A stretch of DNA of 64,000 bases from Aminipila luticellarii (GCF_004103735.1 NZ_CP035281.1:1302001-1366000); one strand, 5' to 3'. Shown: positions 44,962 to 54,244, numbered from the stretch's first letter. Program-made: numbers and translations. The notes: a model not told the origin generated them from the letters alone.

Positions 44962-46849
44962 AATTCTTAGCAAAAATGTGGCGGATAAAATCGCTGCCGG
45001 AGAAGTGGTGGACAGACCGCTTTCTATCGTAAAAGAATTAGTGGAAAATGCCATTGATGCAGGAGCTGCCAATATTACCGTGGAAATACGCAATGGCGGT
45101 AAGACTTATATTCGGGTGACGGATAATGGCTGCGGTATTCCGGAAGAAGAGACGGAGCTTGCCTTTTTACGCCATGCCACCAGTAAAATTGCTACGGACG
45201 AAGATTTAAACAAAATATGTACCCTTGGGTTCAGAGGAGAAGCTTTATCCAGTATAGCCGCTGTTTCACGGGTGGAACTCATTACGAAAACAGCGGAGGC
45301 CAAAACCGGTGTTTCTTTAAAGATCCACGGAGGAGAATTCTTTGAAAAATCCGCTACCGGCTGCCCGGACGGAACGACTATTATTGTGTCCGACCTGTTT
45401 TACAATACACCGGCCAGACTAAAGTTCATGAAGACGGATTCTACGGAAAGCACGTTGATTATTGAATTTATTTCAAAAATTGCTTTGGCTTATGAGCAAA
45501 TTAAAATCAGACTGATCAATAACGGAACTATTTTGTTTTCCACCAACGGCAAGGGAGATAAATACAGCAATATCATTACCGTATACAGTAAAACGGTGGG
45601 AGAAGGCCTTATCCATATTACCGGTGAACGTGAAAACATGAGCCTGGAGGGTTATATTTCAAGACCTGATTTCAGCAAAACCAACAGAAAACAACAGATT
45701 TTCTTTGTCAACGGACGTTCTGTCTCAAATCGCATCATGGATATGGCGGTTCAAGAAGGATATACAGAACGGCTGTTTGAGGGAAGATATCCGGTAGCCT
45801 ACTTGTTTTTTAAGATTAAACCGGAGCTGGTAGATGTAAATATTCATCCCAATAAGAAAGAAGTTCGTTTTCATCAGGACATGGAAGTGAAAAATTTTAT
45901 TGCGCAGACCATCAAAACAGGACTGCTTTCTCAGCAGGCCATACCGCCGGTCACAAGCAGCCACATCAAAAATACGGGAAATATGACTTCAAATTCCTTG
46001 AATTCCAAAGGGATCTTAGAACCATTCGTTTCATCTGATTCAAAAGAAAAGGACACGAATTTCCGACAAACAGTGCAGGAAGCAGAAGTAAATGAGCAGG
46101 TTGTCCGTGTATTAAATGAGAAGAAACAGGAGATAAAAGAAAGTGAAAAGACTCAGGAGCAGGTTGATATAAAAAATATATTGTCAACCCTGGTCAAAGA
46201 GCAGGAAAAATTGGATTATAACTCAGACCCAATTCAAAAGAATGAATTGGAACAACCGGCTCCGGCAGATTCTTTTTTCAGAGAGCTTCAAGTGACAGGA
46301 ACCATTTTTAACACATATATTACAGCTGTATTGGATAACTGCTTTTATTTAATTGATCAACATGCGGCTCATGAACGAACCTTTTATGAAAAGCTGATGA
46401 AGCAATATAAGACTGAGGAAAAGCTTCACCAGATCATTTTGACGCCCATTATGGCAGAAGTACCTTATGCGATTAAATCGGCAGAGAAGTCTTGGGTACA
46501 AATCCTCAGAAATATGGGGTTTGAAATCGAACCGTTTGGTATCAAGACCTATATTATCAAAGAAATTCCCATGTTTATGGAGTTATCTGAAGCTCAAAAT
46601 ATGGTGAATTATTTCCTTGAAAATATCGGGGAAGATGTGGATATAGAAAATGAAGCCAAGGTAAGCAAAATTATAACCCGGTCCTGTAAGTCGGCTGTAA
46701 AGGCTAACGATGTTCTTTCCATGGCGGAATGCAGACAATTAATAGAGGATTTGGCTCAATGTGAAAATCCGTATTCGTGTCCCCATGGCAGGCCTACTTT
46801 TATAAAAATGACAAAGTATGAAATAGAAAAAATGTTTAAACGAGTTTAA
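44954..46849 (+). CDS. mutL: DNA mismatch repair protein MutL
   Basis: 631 residues. N-terminal GHKL ATPase with ELVENAIDAGA, DNGCGI and GFRGEALSSI, a variable linker (about 345-430) and a C-terminal dimerisation/endonuclease domain with DQHAAHERTFYEK, which contains the DQHA(X)2E(X)4E metal motif, and CPHGRP. It is therefore an endonuclease-type MutL, as expected for a bacterium without MutH. Confidence 0.99.
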   Translation: MIKILSKNVADKIAAGEVVDRPLSIVKELVENAIDAGAANITVEIRNGGKTYIRVTDNGCGIPEEETELAFLRHATSKIATDEDLNKICTLGFRGEALSSIAAVSRVELITKTAEAKTGVSLKIHGGEFFEKSATGCPDGTTIIVSDLFYNTPARLKFMKTDSTESTLIIEFISKIALAYEQIKIRLINNGTILFSTNGKGDKYSNIITVYSKTVGEGLIHITGERENMSLEGYISRPDFSKTNRKQQIFFVNGRSVSNRIMDMAVQEGYTERLFEGRYPVAYLFFKIKPELVDVNIHPNKKEVRFHQDMEVKNFIAQTIKTGLLSQQAIPPVTSSHIKNTGNMTSNSLNSKGILEPFVSSDSKEKDTNFRQTVQEAEVNEQVVRVLNEKKQEIKESEKTQEQVDIKNILSTLVKEQEKLDYNSDPIQKNELEQPAPADSFFRELQVTGTIFNTYITAVLDNCFYLIDQHAAHERTFYEKLMKQYKTEEKLHQIILTPIMAEVPYAIKSAEKSWVQILRNMGFEIEPFGIKTYIIKEIPMFMELSEAQNMVNYFLENIGEDVDIENEAKVSKIITRSCKSAVKANDVLSMAECRQLIEDLAQCENPYSCPHGRPTFIKMTKYEIEKMFKRV

Positions 46850-46886
46850 ATCATTATTTTTTAATATTTAATAAATGGAATGAAGA

Positions 46887-47819
46887 ATGAATAGAGAAAT
46901 AATAATTGTTGCAGGTCCAACTGCGGTAGGAAAAACAAAATATGCTATTGAAATAGCCAAAGCTTTTAACGGAGAAATTGTTTCCTCAGATTCCATGCAG
47001 CTCTATCAATTCATGGACATCGGAAGCGCGAAGCCTACCCCGGAAGAACAGGCGCAGGTAAAGCATTATCTGGTGAACGAAATTGATCCGAGAGAGCCTT
47101 TTTCTGTAGCGGCGTATCAAAAACGGGCGAAAAATGCTATGGAGCATATTTTTTTAAGCGGAAAAACACCTGTTGTTTCCGGAGGAACAGGGCTTTATGT
47201 GAATTCTCTGATTTATGATATGGATTTTTCAGCTCCGCCTTCAGGCAGTGACTATAGAATAAAGCTTGAGGAGCTGGCTTCCGAACAAGGCCGGGAATAC
47301 ATTCACAAATTGCTCCAGGAAAAGGATCCGGAGGCGGCGGCACGTATTCACCCAAACAATTTGAAAAAGGTCATTCGTGCGCTGGAGGTAGCCGAAAACT
47401 CAGAGACAGGGATAAAGCCATTTGAACAGTCTTTTGTCAAGACGACGGATTATTCTTATACATTAATCGGTCTCAGCCGGGATAGGGAAGAACTCTATGA
47501 ACGCATCAATCAGAGAGTGGACATGCTTCTCCATATGGGGCTGGTGGAGGAAATAAAGAATCTTCTCCATATGGGGCTGACTATAGATAATATTTCGATG
47601 AAGGGCATTGGATATAAAGAAATAATAGGCTATCTTAACGGAGAATACGATCTGGAGCAAGCGGTCTATTTGGTGAAGCGCAATACCAGACATTATGCTA
47701 AAAGGCAGATGACATGGTTTAAGCGGTATGAAGACATAAAATGGTTCAATCTTTCAGAATATGGGAATGATGATGAGGCGGTAAAGGAGATTATCTCATG
47801 GCTGAAAAAAAACAGGTAA
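46887..47819 (+). CDS. miaA: tRNA dimethylallyltransferase
   Basis: 310 residues. Adds dimethylallyl to A37 of tRNAs that read UNN codons. P-loop GPTAVGKTK, then SSDSMQLYQFMDIGSAKPT and the C-terminal IGYKEI segment. An exact 18-nt direct repeat (47526-47543 and 47562-47579) encodes LLHMGL twice, 12 residues apart. Standard place after mutL; hfq, which often follows in Clostridia, is absent. Overlaps the next gene by 22 bp. Confidence 0.98.
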   Translation: MNREIIIVAGPTAVGKTKYAIEIAKAFNGEIVSSDSMQLYQFMDIGSAKPTPEEQAQVKHYLVNEIDPREPFSVAAYQKRAKNAMEHIFLSGKTPVVSGGTGLYVNSLIYDMDFSAPPSGSDYRIKLEELASEQGREYIHKLLQEKDPEAAARIHPNNLKKVIRALEVAENSETGIKPFEQSFVKTTDYSYTLIGLSRDREELYERINQRVDMLLHMGLVEEIKNLLHMGLTIDNISMKGIGYKEIIGYLNGEYDLEQAVYLVKRNTRHYAKRQMTWFKRYEDIKWFNLSEYGNDDEAVKEIISWLKKNR

Positions 47820-48934
47820 AAATTCAAAGTAAGACCGGAAAACCGGAAAATATATTAAAAAAGGAGCAGGACATTTATGATCAATGCAAAGCGATCGAAC
47901 AAGAGCTCCCTGCTTTTATGAACGGTTTTTTTGCATATTTAAGGGGAAGCGTACTTCCCATGACCAGACTGGCATACTTGAACGATATTAAGTTCTTTTG
48001 CCATTATTTGATTGAATCGGCTATGTTTAAAGCAGATGAGGTCAGCGAACTTACTCCGGCAGATTTTGAAACGATACGGGCTAAGGATATTAACACATTT
48101 TTAGACTTTGCCAGAAGATATCAAAGAGAAAGGGAAAACAGTATTTATATTTATGAGAATGACAACCGGTCTCTTGCCAGAAAAAAATCCTCCTTATCCG
48201 TTCTTTTTAAATATTTGTTCCGGGATGAAGTACTGTCTAAAAATATTACAGATGGATTAGATCCCATCCGGGTTCCTAAACCGGGTGAACGAGAAATAAA
48301 GGCGCTGACCGATGACGAGGTCAGACTCATGCTGAAAACCGTTTCGGACGGAGATGGTATGACAAAAAAGCAGCTTGAATTTTGGCAGAAAACGAAAAAA
48401 CGAGATAAGGCCGTGCTGGTTTTATTCATAACTTATGGGTTAAGACTCTCTGAACTGCAGCAGCTCAATGTAGATTCCTTCAATTTTGACAGGGGAGAGT
48501 TTAAAATTTACAGAAAACGCGGAAAAGAATCCATTATGCCTATCAATCGATCCTGTGAACTGGTTATTAAAGAATATTTAGAGCAGGAACGGGCTTCGGA
48601 TGATACGCTGGACGAAGAGAATAAGGGAGCATTATTTCTTTCCTTGCAGGGAAGGCGAATGACAGAAAGACAAATTCGTGAATTGGTGAAAAAATATACG
48701 GCCTATGCACTGAAAACCTCTCAAAAAAGCGGATATAGTCCCCATAAGCTCCGAGCTACCGCTGCTACCAGCTTAATAGGAAGAGGGGAAGATATCTACG
48801 ACGTTCAAATTTTACTGGACCATGAAAATGTAACGACCACTCAGCTCTATGCCAAACATAAAGAGAATGTTAAACGGGATTTGGTAAATAATATGGAATG
48901 GGAATTGGAACGCACCAATCAATCAAAAAAATAA
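47798..48934 (+). CDS. Tyrosine recombinase (XerC/XerD-like)
   Basis: 378 residues, with a longer-than-usual N-terminus (about 50 Lys/Glu-rich residues before the SAM-like domain). Catalytic set present: Arg in GLRLSEL, Lys in YRKRGKE, HKLR in SPHKLRATAATSL, His in LLDHENVTTTQLY and the final Tyr in QLYAK. Shine-Dalgarno AAAGGAG. Housekeeping dimer resolution is plausible from the conserved miaA context, but the true XerC or XerD of the organism may be elsewhere. Confidence 0.88.
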   Translation: MAEKKQVKIQSKTGKPENILKKEQDIYDQCKAIEQELPAFMNGFFAYLRGSVLPMTRLAYLNDIKFFCHYLIESAMFKADEVSELTPADFETIRAKDINTFLDFARRYQRERENSIYIYENDNRSLARKKSSLSVLFKYLFRDEVLSKNITDGLDPIRVPKPGEREIKALTDDEVRLMLKTVSDGDGMTKKQLEFWQKTKKRDKAVLVLFITYGLRLSELQQLNVDSFNFDRGEFKIYRKRGKESIMPINRSCELVIKEYLEQERASDDTLDEENKGALFLSLQGRRMTERQIRELVKKYTAYALKTSQKSGYSPHKLRATAATSLIGRGEDIYDVQILLDHENVTTTQLYAKHKENVKRDLVNNMEWELERTNQSKK

Positions 48935-49034
48935 AGCAAGCGATATTTCCTACATATATAAAAAGTGAAAATAAGTACTTAGTGTACCGTAAAAATATTA
49001 TGTGAATAAAAGAAGAAAGGGTTTAAAGTTTTAA

Positions 49035-50330
49035 ATGCAAAAGAATACATACGAATTATTAACAAACAGAATGGGTATTTCTCCCGAAATCATGAAGATC
49101 ATTGACAGAGCTGAGAATAAGGTATCAGATTTATTCGAAGAGTTGGATGATATCATGGCTTTCAATCAATATAAGGTGCTGGAGGCTTTTCAAAAAAATA
49201 AAATCAGTGACATGCATTTTAGCTGGAACACCGGTTATGGATATGACGATCCGGGAAGAGAGGCCATTGAAAAGGTTTATTGTGATATTTTTAAAACAGA
49301 GGCAGCACTCGTCAGACCGATCATTGTCAATGGAACCCATGCTCTTACTCTGACCTTAACGGGGATTTTAAGGCCCGGAGATGAACTGATTTATTGTACA
49401 GGTGCTCCATATGATACGCTGGAAGAGGTCATCGGTTTAAGAGGAGAGGGAAAAGGATCTTTAAAGGAATTTGGGGTCAGCTATAATCAAGTAGAATTGA
49501 CTCCTGAAGGAAATATAGATTTGGGGGCTTTGAAAAAAGCCATAAATAAGAACACAAAAATGGTGACGGTTCAGAGAGCTACCGGCTACGGGTGGCGAAA
49601 GGCGATCAGTATTGCTGAGATTGCCAAATGGGCAGACTTTGTGCATCATATCAATCCCCATATTGTGTGTATGGTAGATAATTGTTACGGTGAATTTTTA
49701 GATACAAAAGAGCCTACAGAAGTAGGAGCAGATATTATAGCAGGTTCACTCATTAAAAATCCGGGGGGCGGATTAGCCCTTTCCGGAGGATATATTACGG
49801 GTAAAGCGGATTTGGTTGAAAAAATTGCATATAGAATGACGTCTCCCGGGATCGGCGGGGAATGCGGACTGATGTTCGGACAGACAAGAACTATGATGCA
49901 AGGGTTGTTTCTGGCACCAAAGGCTGTCAATGCAGCGGTGAAAGGCGCTATTCTTTGTGCTCAGGCATTTGAGAGCCTGGGATATGAGGTTTGTCCGAAG
50001 CCCTTTGAAAAAAGAAGCGATATTATTGAGGCGGTGAAATTATACACCCCAGAAGCCATGTGCGCTTTTGCCGAAGGAATTCAGGCTGCTGCTCCTGTCG
50101 ATTCCCACGTAAATCCGGTTCCATGGGCTATGCCGGGCTATGACAGTCCGGTGATTATGGCGGCCGGAGCATTTGTTCAAGGCTCTTCCATTGAACTCAG
50201 CGCAGACGGACCTCTTAGGGATCCTTATATCATTTATTTTCAGGGAGGTTTGACTTATGAACATTCAAAATTTGGAGTCATTAAAGCACTTCAATCCCTT
50301 CACGATAAAAATTTACTGAAAAATAAATAA
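49035..50330 (+). CDS. Methionine gamma-lyase family PLP protein (YnbB-like)
   Basis: 431 residues. Fold-type I PLP enzyme of the 'aluminium resistance' family: HFSWNTGYGYDDPGREAIEKVY, ALVRPIIVNGTHALTLTLTGIL, VDNCYGEF and the PLP-lysine region AGSLIKNPGGGLALSGGYI. Cys/Met-type lyase activity is inferred and the physiological role is unknown. In Firmicutes ynbB typically follows miaA, and lexA is often next; here lexA is not present but a LexA-type LysM gene follows one gene later. Confidence 0.93.
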   Translation: MQKNTYELLTNRMGISPEIMKIIDRAENKVSDLFEELDDIMAFNQYKVLEAFQKNKISDMHFSWNTGYGYDDPGREAIEKVYCDIFKTEAALVRPIIVNGTHALTLTLTGILRPGDELIYCTGAPYDTLEEVIGLRGEGKGSLKEFGVSYNQVELTPEGNIDLGALKKAINKNTKMVTVQRATGYGWRKAISIAEIAKWADFVHHINPHIVCMVDNCYGEFLDTKEPTEVGADIIAGSLIKNPGGGLALSGGYITGKADLVEKIAYRMTSPGIGGECGLMFGQTRTMMQGLFLAPKAVNAAVKGAILCAQAFESLGYEVCPKPFEKRSDIIEAVKLYTPEAMCAFAEGIQAAAPVDSHVNPVPWAMPGYDSPVIMAAGAFVQGSSIELSADGPLRDPYIIYFQGGLTYEHSKFGVIKALQSLHDKNLLKNK

Positions 50331-50407
50331 TACGACGGCATTCTATACATGATATAAGCAAAGGATTATAATTTTCTATGGAAGGTTGGTAGCAGGGGAA
50401 TAAAGCT

Positions 50408-51151
50408 ATGAAAAGTAGTATGACAGAGAAAAAGAATAAAGCGAAGGTTCGGATAAAAAAGATCATTACGATCGTGAAGCTGCTTCTATTGCTTTTTGTC
50501 GTGGTCGGATTGCCTTTATATATAGTATTTTATCAGAGAGAATTTATCAGTCAGTTTAATAGTTTAGAAGCCGTTAATGCCTATCTGCACAAATATGAAG
50601 CCGCCAGTGTGCTGGCTTATGTAGGCATTCAGATCATGCAGATTATTATATGTATCATTCCCGGCCAGGCCATGCAGTTCGCTGCAGGCTATGTATATAC
50701 CTTTTGGTTCGGCTATTTATATTCCATCATAGGGGCGGCCATCGGCACGGTCATAACCTTTTATCTTGCCAGGTTGCTGGGAAAGGATGCCATTCATCTT
50801 ATTTTTGATGAAAAGCAGGTCGCAAAATTTATAAAAAAATTGAACAGTAAACGTGCGTTTATCATCGTGCTCGTTATATTTTTAATTCCGGGCCTTCCGA
50901 AGGATTTGTTTACCTATGCGGCAGGAGTTTCAGAAATGAAGTTAAAGCCATTTTTGATCATCAGCCTGATTGCAAGAAGTCCGGCTATGATGGCTTCTAT
51001 TATGATCGGCAGCATGTTTAATAAAGGAAGCTATGCGGGCATTGTTATACTGACGGTCATTATGGTCATTTTATTTATATGGGGTGCCAAGAAGCATGAA
51101 AAGCTTACTGTACTGATAGATAAATGGTATAATAAGCTAATTCATATGTAA
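50408..51151 (+). CDS. TVP38/TMEM64 family membrane protein
   Basis: 247 residues with about six hydrophobic segments. VTT/DedA-like core: IIPGQAMQFAAGYVYTFWFGYLYSIIGAAIGTVITFYLARLLGKD and the paired re-entrant motif FLIPGLPKDLFTYAAGVSEM. Members are thought to move lipids across membranes. A basic N-terminus precedes the first helix. Ended by two tandem terminators. Confidence 0.9.
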   Translation: MKSSMTEKKNKAKVRIKKIITIVKLLLLLFVVVGLPLYIVFYQREFISQFNSLEAVNAYLHKYEAASVLAYVGIQIMQIIICIIPGQAMQFAAGYVYTFWFGYLYSIIGAAIGTVITFYLARLLGKDAIHLIFDEKQVAKFIKKLNSKRAFIIVLVIFLIPGLPKDLFTYAAGVSEMKLKPFLIISLIARSPAMMASIMIGSMFNKGSYAGIVILTVIMVILFIWGAKKHEKLTVLIDKWYNKLIHM

Positions 51152-51181
51152 TAAAAGCAATAAAATATTTTAAATTCTTGT

Positions 51182-51247
51182 AAGAACTTTGATCCATTAT
51201 GGATTAAGGTTCTTTTTTTCTAGCGAAAGTGGAGAAGCCACTTTTTT
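51182..51247 (+). terminator. Two tandem terminators
   Basis: The first (51182-51218) is an imperfect long stem with AAGAAC / GTTCTT ends and TTTTTT. The second (51226-51247) is AAAGTGG / CCACTTT with loop AGAAG and TTT. Confidence 0.78.
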
Positions 51248-51266
51248 GATATGTGACAAAATAAAA

Positions 51267-51338
51267 GAACAAATGTTTTAAAAAAGTAATTGACAAAGAA
51301 CATACATTCAGTTATTATAAAAATATAAACATAAGTTC
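51267..51338 (+). promoter_or_regulatory. SOS-type promoter: consensus promoter with three LexA-like boxes
   Basis: Promoter TTGACA (51290-51295), 17-bp spacer, TATTAT (51313-51318). LexA-like boxes, each seven of eight matches to GAAC-N4-GTTC: GAACAAATGTTT (51267-51278) upstream, GAACATACATTC (51298-51309) in the spacer, and AAACATAAGTTC (51327-51338) at the transcription start. Confidence 0.75.
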
Positions 51339-51362
51339 GAAGGAAAACAGGAGGAATAAATC

Positions 51363-51677
51363 ATGAAAAATAGAAAGAAATCTTATCGGATTAAATCAAA
51401 GTTTAGATTTACAACATCTATTACACTGGCTCTTATTCTTCTGGTATTCATGGCGAATAATCTTCTGGGAATGGACAATGTCAGCAGTTTGACAAAATCG
51501 GAGCCGATAGAGATTCAAATCGAATCCGGTGACTCTTTGTGGAATATAGCAGGTAAATATGGACCTGAGCATACAGATATCAGAAAAACGGTGGATGAAA
51601 TTTGCAGTCTCAATGAAATTACTGCGGACAGCCTCTATCCGGGGCAGCGAATACTTATTCCGGATTACGCTAAGTAA
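51363..51677 (+). CDS. LysM protein, probable YneA-type SOS cell-division suppressor
   Basis: 104 residues. Basic N-terminus, one transmembrane helix (about 17-34), a short linker and a single C-terminal LysM domain (IQIESGDSLWNIAGKYGPEHTDIRKTVDEICSLNEITADSLYPGQRILIP). Size and architecture match Bacillus YneA, the SOS-induced division inhibitor. Three LexA-like boxes around its promoter support that. Unlike Bacillus, lexA is not beside it and the recombinase/DUF896 partners lie 22 kb away. Shine-Dalgarno AGGAGGA. Confidence 0.85.
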   Translation: MKNRKKSYRIKSKFRFTTSITLALILLVFMANNLLGMDNVSSLTKSEPIEIQIESGDSLWNIAGKYGPEHTDIRKTVDEICSLNEITADSLYPGQRILIPDYAK

Positions 51678-51726
51678 TTTCTGCATAGGGTAGAGGAGCG
51701 GTCACAGTTTTATTGTATTTATTGCA

Positions 51727-51752
51727 TAAAAAAGCCGGCTATTCAGCCGGCT
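51727..51752 (-). terminator. Terminator of ctc
   Basis: On the minus strand, AGCCGGCT-gaat-AGCCGGCT followed by six T. Each arm is itself palindromic. It may also stop plus-strand read-through from the LysM gene. Confidence 0.85.
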
Positions 51753-51815
51753 AAAATATATTTTGCTAGATCGCCTTTTATTTTTTAGGATTATTTTTTA
51801 AATTCATTTCTGATT

Positions 51816-52412
51816 TTAAGCAATATCTTCATCGCCTTCATCATCCGTTGTTCTTATCTTCGACTGATTAATGGTTAGAATAATATGCTCCGGACTGTTT
51901 TCAGAGATAATTCCCTTTGGTAGCGTTATGTCTCCAACAGTGATAACTGAACCGGCGTGTAATTTTGAAACATCAATATCGATAGATTCAGGAATGTCCT
52001 GTGGTAATCCTTTTACGGAAACGGAATCCATTTGATGCGTTAAAATGAGCTTTTGAGCTTCTAAAGCTTCTTCTCCCACAATTTTAACGATAACATCTGT
52101 TTTAATTTCCTGAGAAAGGGATACTTGCTGAAAATCTACATGCAAGACCTCTCCTCGTGGTGATATTTGAATTTCTTTAATAATTGCGGAAAGGTTGTTC
52201 TTTTCCCCAGACATATCAAGTGTAAAAACTGCGTTTCTCCCCAATTCACTTATTTTTTTTCTAAGCTCGCTCTTATTAACTTGAATGGCAATAGATTCTG
52301 TTCCTTTACTAAAAATATTACCCGGCAGATACCCTGTCTTACGCAAACGTCTGTTTGCATTGCTGCCACATTGATCTCTTTTTTCAATTTTTATTATTGC
52401 TGCATCTTTCAT
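51816..52412 (-). CDS. ctc: 50S ribosomal protein L25/general stress protein Ctc
   Basis: 198 residues: the N-terminal 5S-rRNA-binding L25 domain (about 1-93, RLRKTGYLPGNIFSKG) and the C-terminal TL5-type beta domain (LPQDIPESIDIDVSKLHAGSVITVGDITLPKGI), then an acidic tail. Shine-Dalgarno AAAGGAGG. In Bacillus ctc is a sigma-B stress gene; I see no sigma-B promoter here. Single gene with its own terminator. Confidence 0.95.
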   Translation of the reverse strand: MKDAAIIKIEKRDQCGSNANRRLRKTGYLPGNIFSKGTESIAIQVNKSELRKKISELGRNAVFTLDMSGEKNNLSAIIKEIQISPRGEVLHVDFQQVSLSQEIKTDVIVKIVGEEALEAQKLILTHQMDSVSVKGLPQDIPESIDIDVSKLHAGSVITVGDITLPKGIISENSPEHIILTINQSKIRTTDDEGDEDIA

Positions 52413-52603
52413 ATTTATTGGCCTCCTTTACATTACCTCATAAAAATAAACATGATAAATTTTATAAGGTCCGTTCCTGAGAAATAGGTGATCGTCAACA
52501 ACATAATAAAAAATAATCCTATACCTCTAGTCTATACTAGTTCCGGTAAAATTCAAGCATTATTGAGTTTTTCCTTCAAAATAACAAGAACTTTATCCAT
52601 GAT

Positions 52604-53464
52604 TTATTTCTTTTTGAAATGTTTGTGTTCAAGGGCTTCGGAAGGGCATATGTTCTTACATTTTCCGCATCGTATGCACTCGATATCACGAACGCCTTTA
52701 ACGGGATCCACATTCATTTTACAAACCTTTTGGCAAGCATTGCAATTTGTACATTTTTCTTCATTTATCTGATATCCGAAAATAGAAATCGGATTAAATA
52801 AAGAATAGATTGCACCCAAAGGGCAGATATACTTACAAAAAGGCCGATAAATAGCTAAACAAGCGATGATCGTAAGAATCAGCAGAAAGTTTTTCCACGC
52901 ATAAAGCCAGCCCACAGTTTCTTGCAGGCTTTTATTCATGAGTACCAGAGGAATTCCGCCCTCTAATGTACCGGCAGGGCAGATCAGCTTGCAAAAGTAT
53001 GGAGCACCCTGACCAATAATATCTACTATAAACAAAGGCATTAGGATAACGAACACCACGAGAATCACATATTTAAGGTATCGCAAAGCCCGATCTCCTC
53101 TAAAGGTTCTTATTTTTCTAAAAAAAGGAATTTTATATAATAATTCTTGCAGCAGTCCAAAAGGGCACAACCAGCCACATGCGAAACGTCCCATTAAGGC
53201 TCCTATGAAAATTAGAAAGCCTGCCACATAAAAAGAAAATTTAAATTCATAGCTTCCCATGACTGCTTGCAGGGAGCCAATAGGGCAGGAACCAATGGCT
53301 CCGGGGCAGGAATAACAATTTAGCCCGGGGACACAGACATTTTTTATTTTGCCCTGATAGATCTTGCCCTGAATAAAGCCTATAATATAACAGTTTGTTA
53401 TAAAAGCCCACAGCAATTGAACCTTCAATCTAAAGCGATCCTTATATCTTATTTTTTTATCCAA
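52604..53464 (-). CDS. Membrane polyferredoxin, 4Fe-4S (NapH/NosR-like)
   Basis: 286 residues from a TTG start at 53464, chosen because GGAG lies nine bases upstream and the gene then overlaps only the end of the CXXC microprotein; an ATG at 53557 would overlap all of it. Several membrane helices carry cysteine clusters CPGAIGSCPIG, GRFACGWLCPFG and CKYICPLGA, and the C-terminus has two ferredoxin sites (CTNCNACQKVCKMNVDP, CIRCGKCKNICP). It likely moves electrons through the membrane to the TlpA-like thioredoxin encoded upstream. Confidence 0.88.
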   Translation of the reverse strand: MDKKIRYKDRFRLKVQLLWAFITNCYIIGFIQGKIYQGKIKNVCVPGLNCYSCPGAIGSCPIGSLQAVMGSYEFKFSFYVAGFLIFIGALMGRFACGWLCPFGLLQELLYKIPFFRKIRTFRGDRALRYLKYVILVVFVILMPLFIVDIIGQGAPYFCKLICPAGTLEGGIPLVLMNKSLQETVGWLYAWKNFLLILTIIACLAIYRPFCKYICPLGAIYSLFNPISIFGYQINEEKCTNCNACQKVCKMNVDPVKGVRDIECIRCGKCKNICPSEALEHKHFKKK

Positions 53465-53606
53465 TTCCGATACACTCCAGACATATATTAACGGCTTTTT
53501 CAAACATGACCGGCGTTTCACCCCGGAAAACCCCAAAAGCCATGGAACAAATTCCAATCAAAATAAGCAGCAGCGGAAATAATTTTACGTGCTTTATTCT
53601 TGGCAT
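53457..53606 (-). CDS. CXXC-motif microprotein (CD1871A-like)
   Basis: 49 residues. One transmembrane helix (about 10-25) and a C-terminus with NICLECIGIG, in which the C-x-x-C pair sits near the end. From memory this matches the small CXXC family found between TlpA-like and polyferredoxin genes in Clostridia. Shine-Dalgarno GAAAGGA before the ATG at 53606. Its last bases overlap the start of the polyferredoxin gene (TTGGATAA), so the two are probably coupled. It could pass disulfide electrons between the partners. Confidence 0.85.
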   Translation of the reverse strand: MPRIKHVKLFPLLLILIGICSMAFGVFRGETPVMFEKAVNICLECIGIG

Positions 53607-53632
53607 GATATAGAATCCTTTCTTTTATCTGT

Positions 53633-54244
53633 TTATTTGTTAAGGTTTGCCAGTTCGTCTTGAATAATGTCAATCCATTCGCTTTTTGTGTGTGATCCCG
53701 AATACGTTTTTCCCACAATATTGCCGTTTTTATCTACAAAAAAGGTTTCGGGAACGGCATTCACACCCTTTAACGGACCGGATCGCAGCACTTCATCCGG
53801 TAATAAAACGGTATATTGCGCTTTTGTGGAATCTATGATCTGATTTAATTTGTCCATTTTATCTTTATCGATTTTTCCGTTTTCGTTGACATCCAGTACA
53901 ATTCCGATAACATTGACTTTTTTATCAGCCATTTCCTTATAAACATCATTTAATTCAGGGATTTCCTGAATACAAGGGGAGCACCAGGTTGTGAAGAGAT
54001 TTACGAGAGTCAGATCGTAATTGCTGAAAATATCTTTTGTTACCTGATTTCCTTTTAAGTCCTGTGCTTTAAAATCGCCGACAGCAGCTGTCTTTGAAGC
54101 AACAGGCTGTATAGTGTCCTGAGCCCCCAGAGTAGTGTCGTCATCTTTATTTTTATCCAAATCCATTGAATTTGTTTGAGAACATCCGGTAAACACGGAT
54201 AGAGCAAGCATACTGACCAGTAACAGTGAAGCTAATTTTTTCAT
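53633..54244 (-). CDS. TlpA/ResA-like thioredoxin lipoprotein
   Basis: 203 residues. Signal peptide with lipobox ending FTGC (Cys20), an acidic linker, then a thioredoxin fold with WCSPC active site (FTTWCSPCIQEIPEL) and the cis-proline region NAVPETFFVD. Outer-face disulfide reductase or peroxidase-coupled thioredoxin. Heads the minus-strand cluster TlpA-CXXC-polyferredoxin. Shine-Dalgarno AAAGGAGA. Confidence 0.95.
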   Translation of the reverse strand: MKKLASLLLVSMLALSVFTGCSQTNSMDLDKNKDDDTTLGAQDTIQPVASKTAAVGDFKAQDLKGNQVTKDIFSNYDLTLVNLFTTWCSPCIQEIPELNDVYKEMADKKVNVIGIVLDVNENGKIDKDKMDKLNQIIDSTKAQYTVLLPDEVLRSGPLKGVNAVPETFFVDKNGNIVGKTYSGSHTKSEWIDIIQDELANLNK

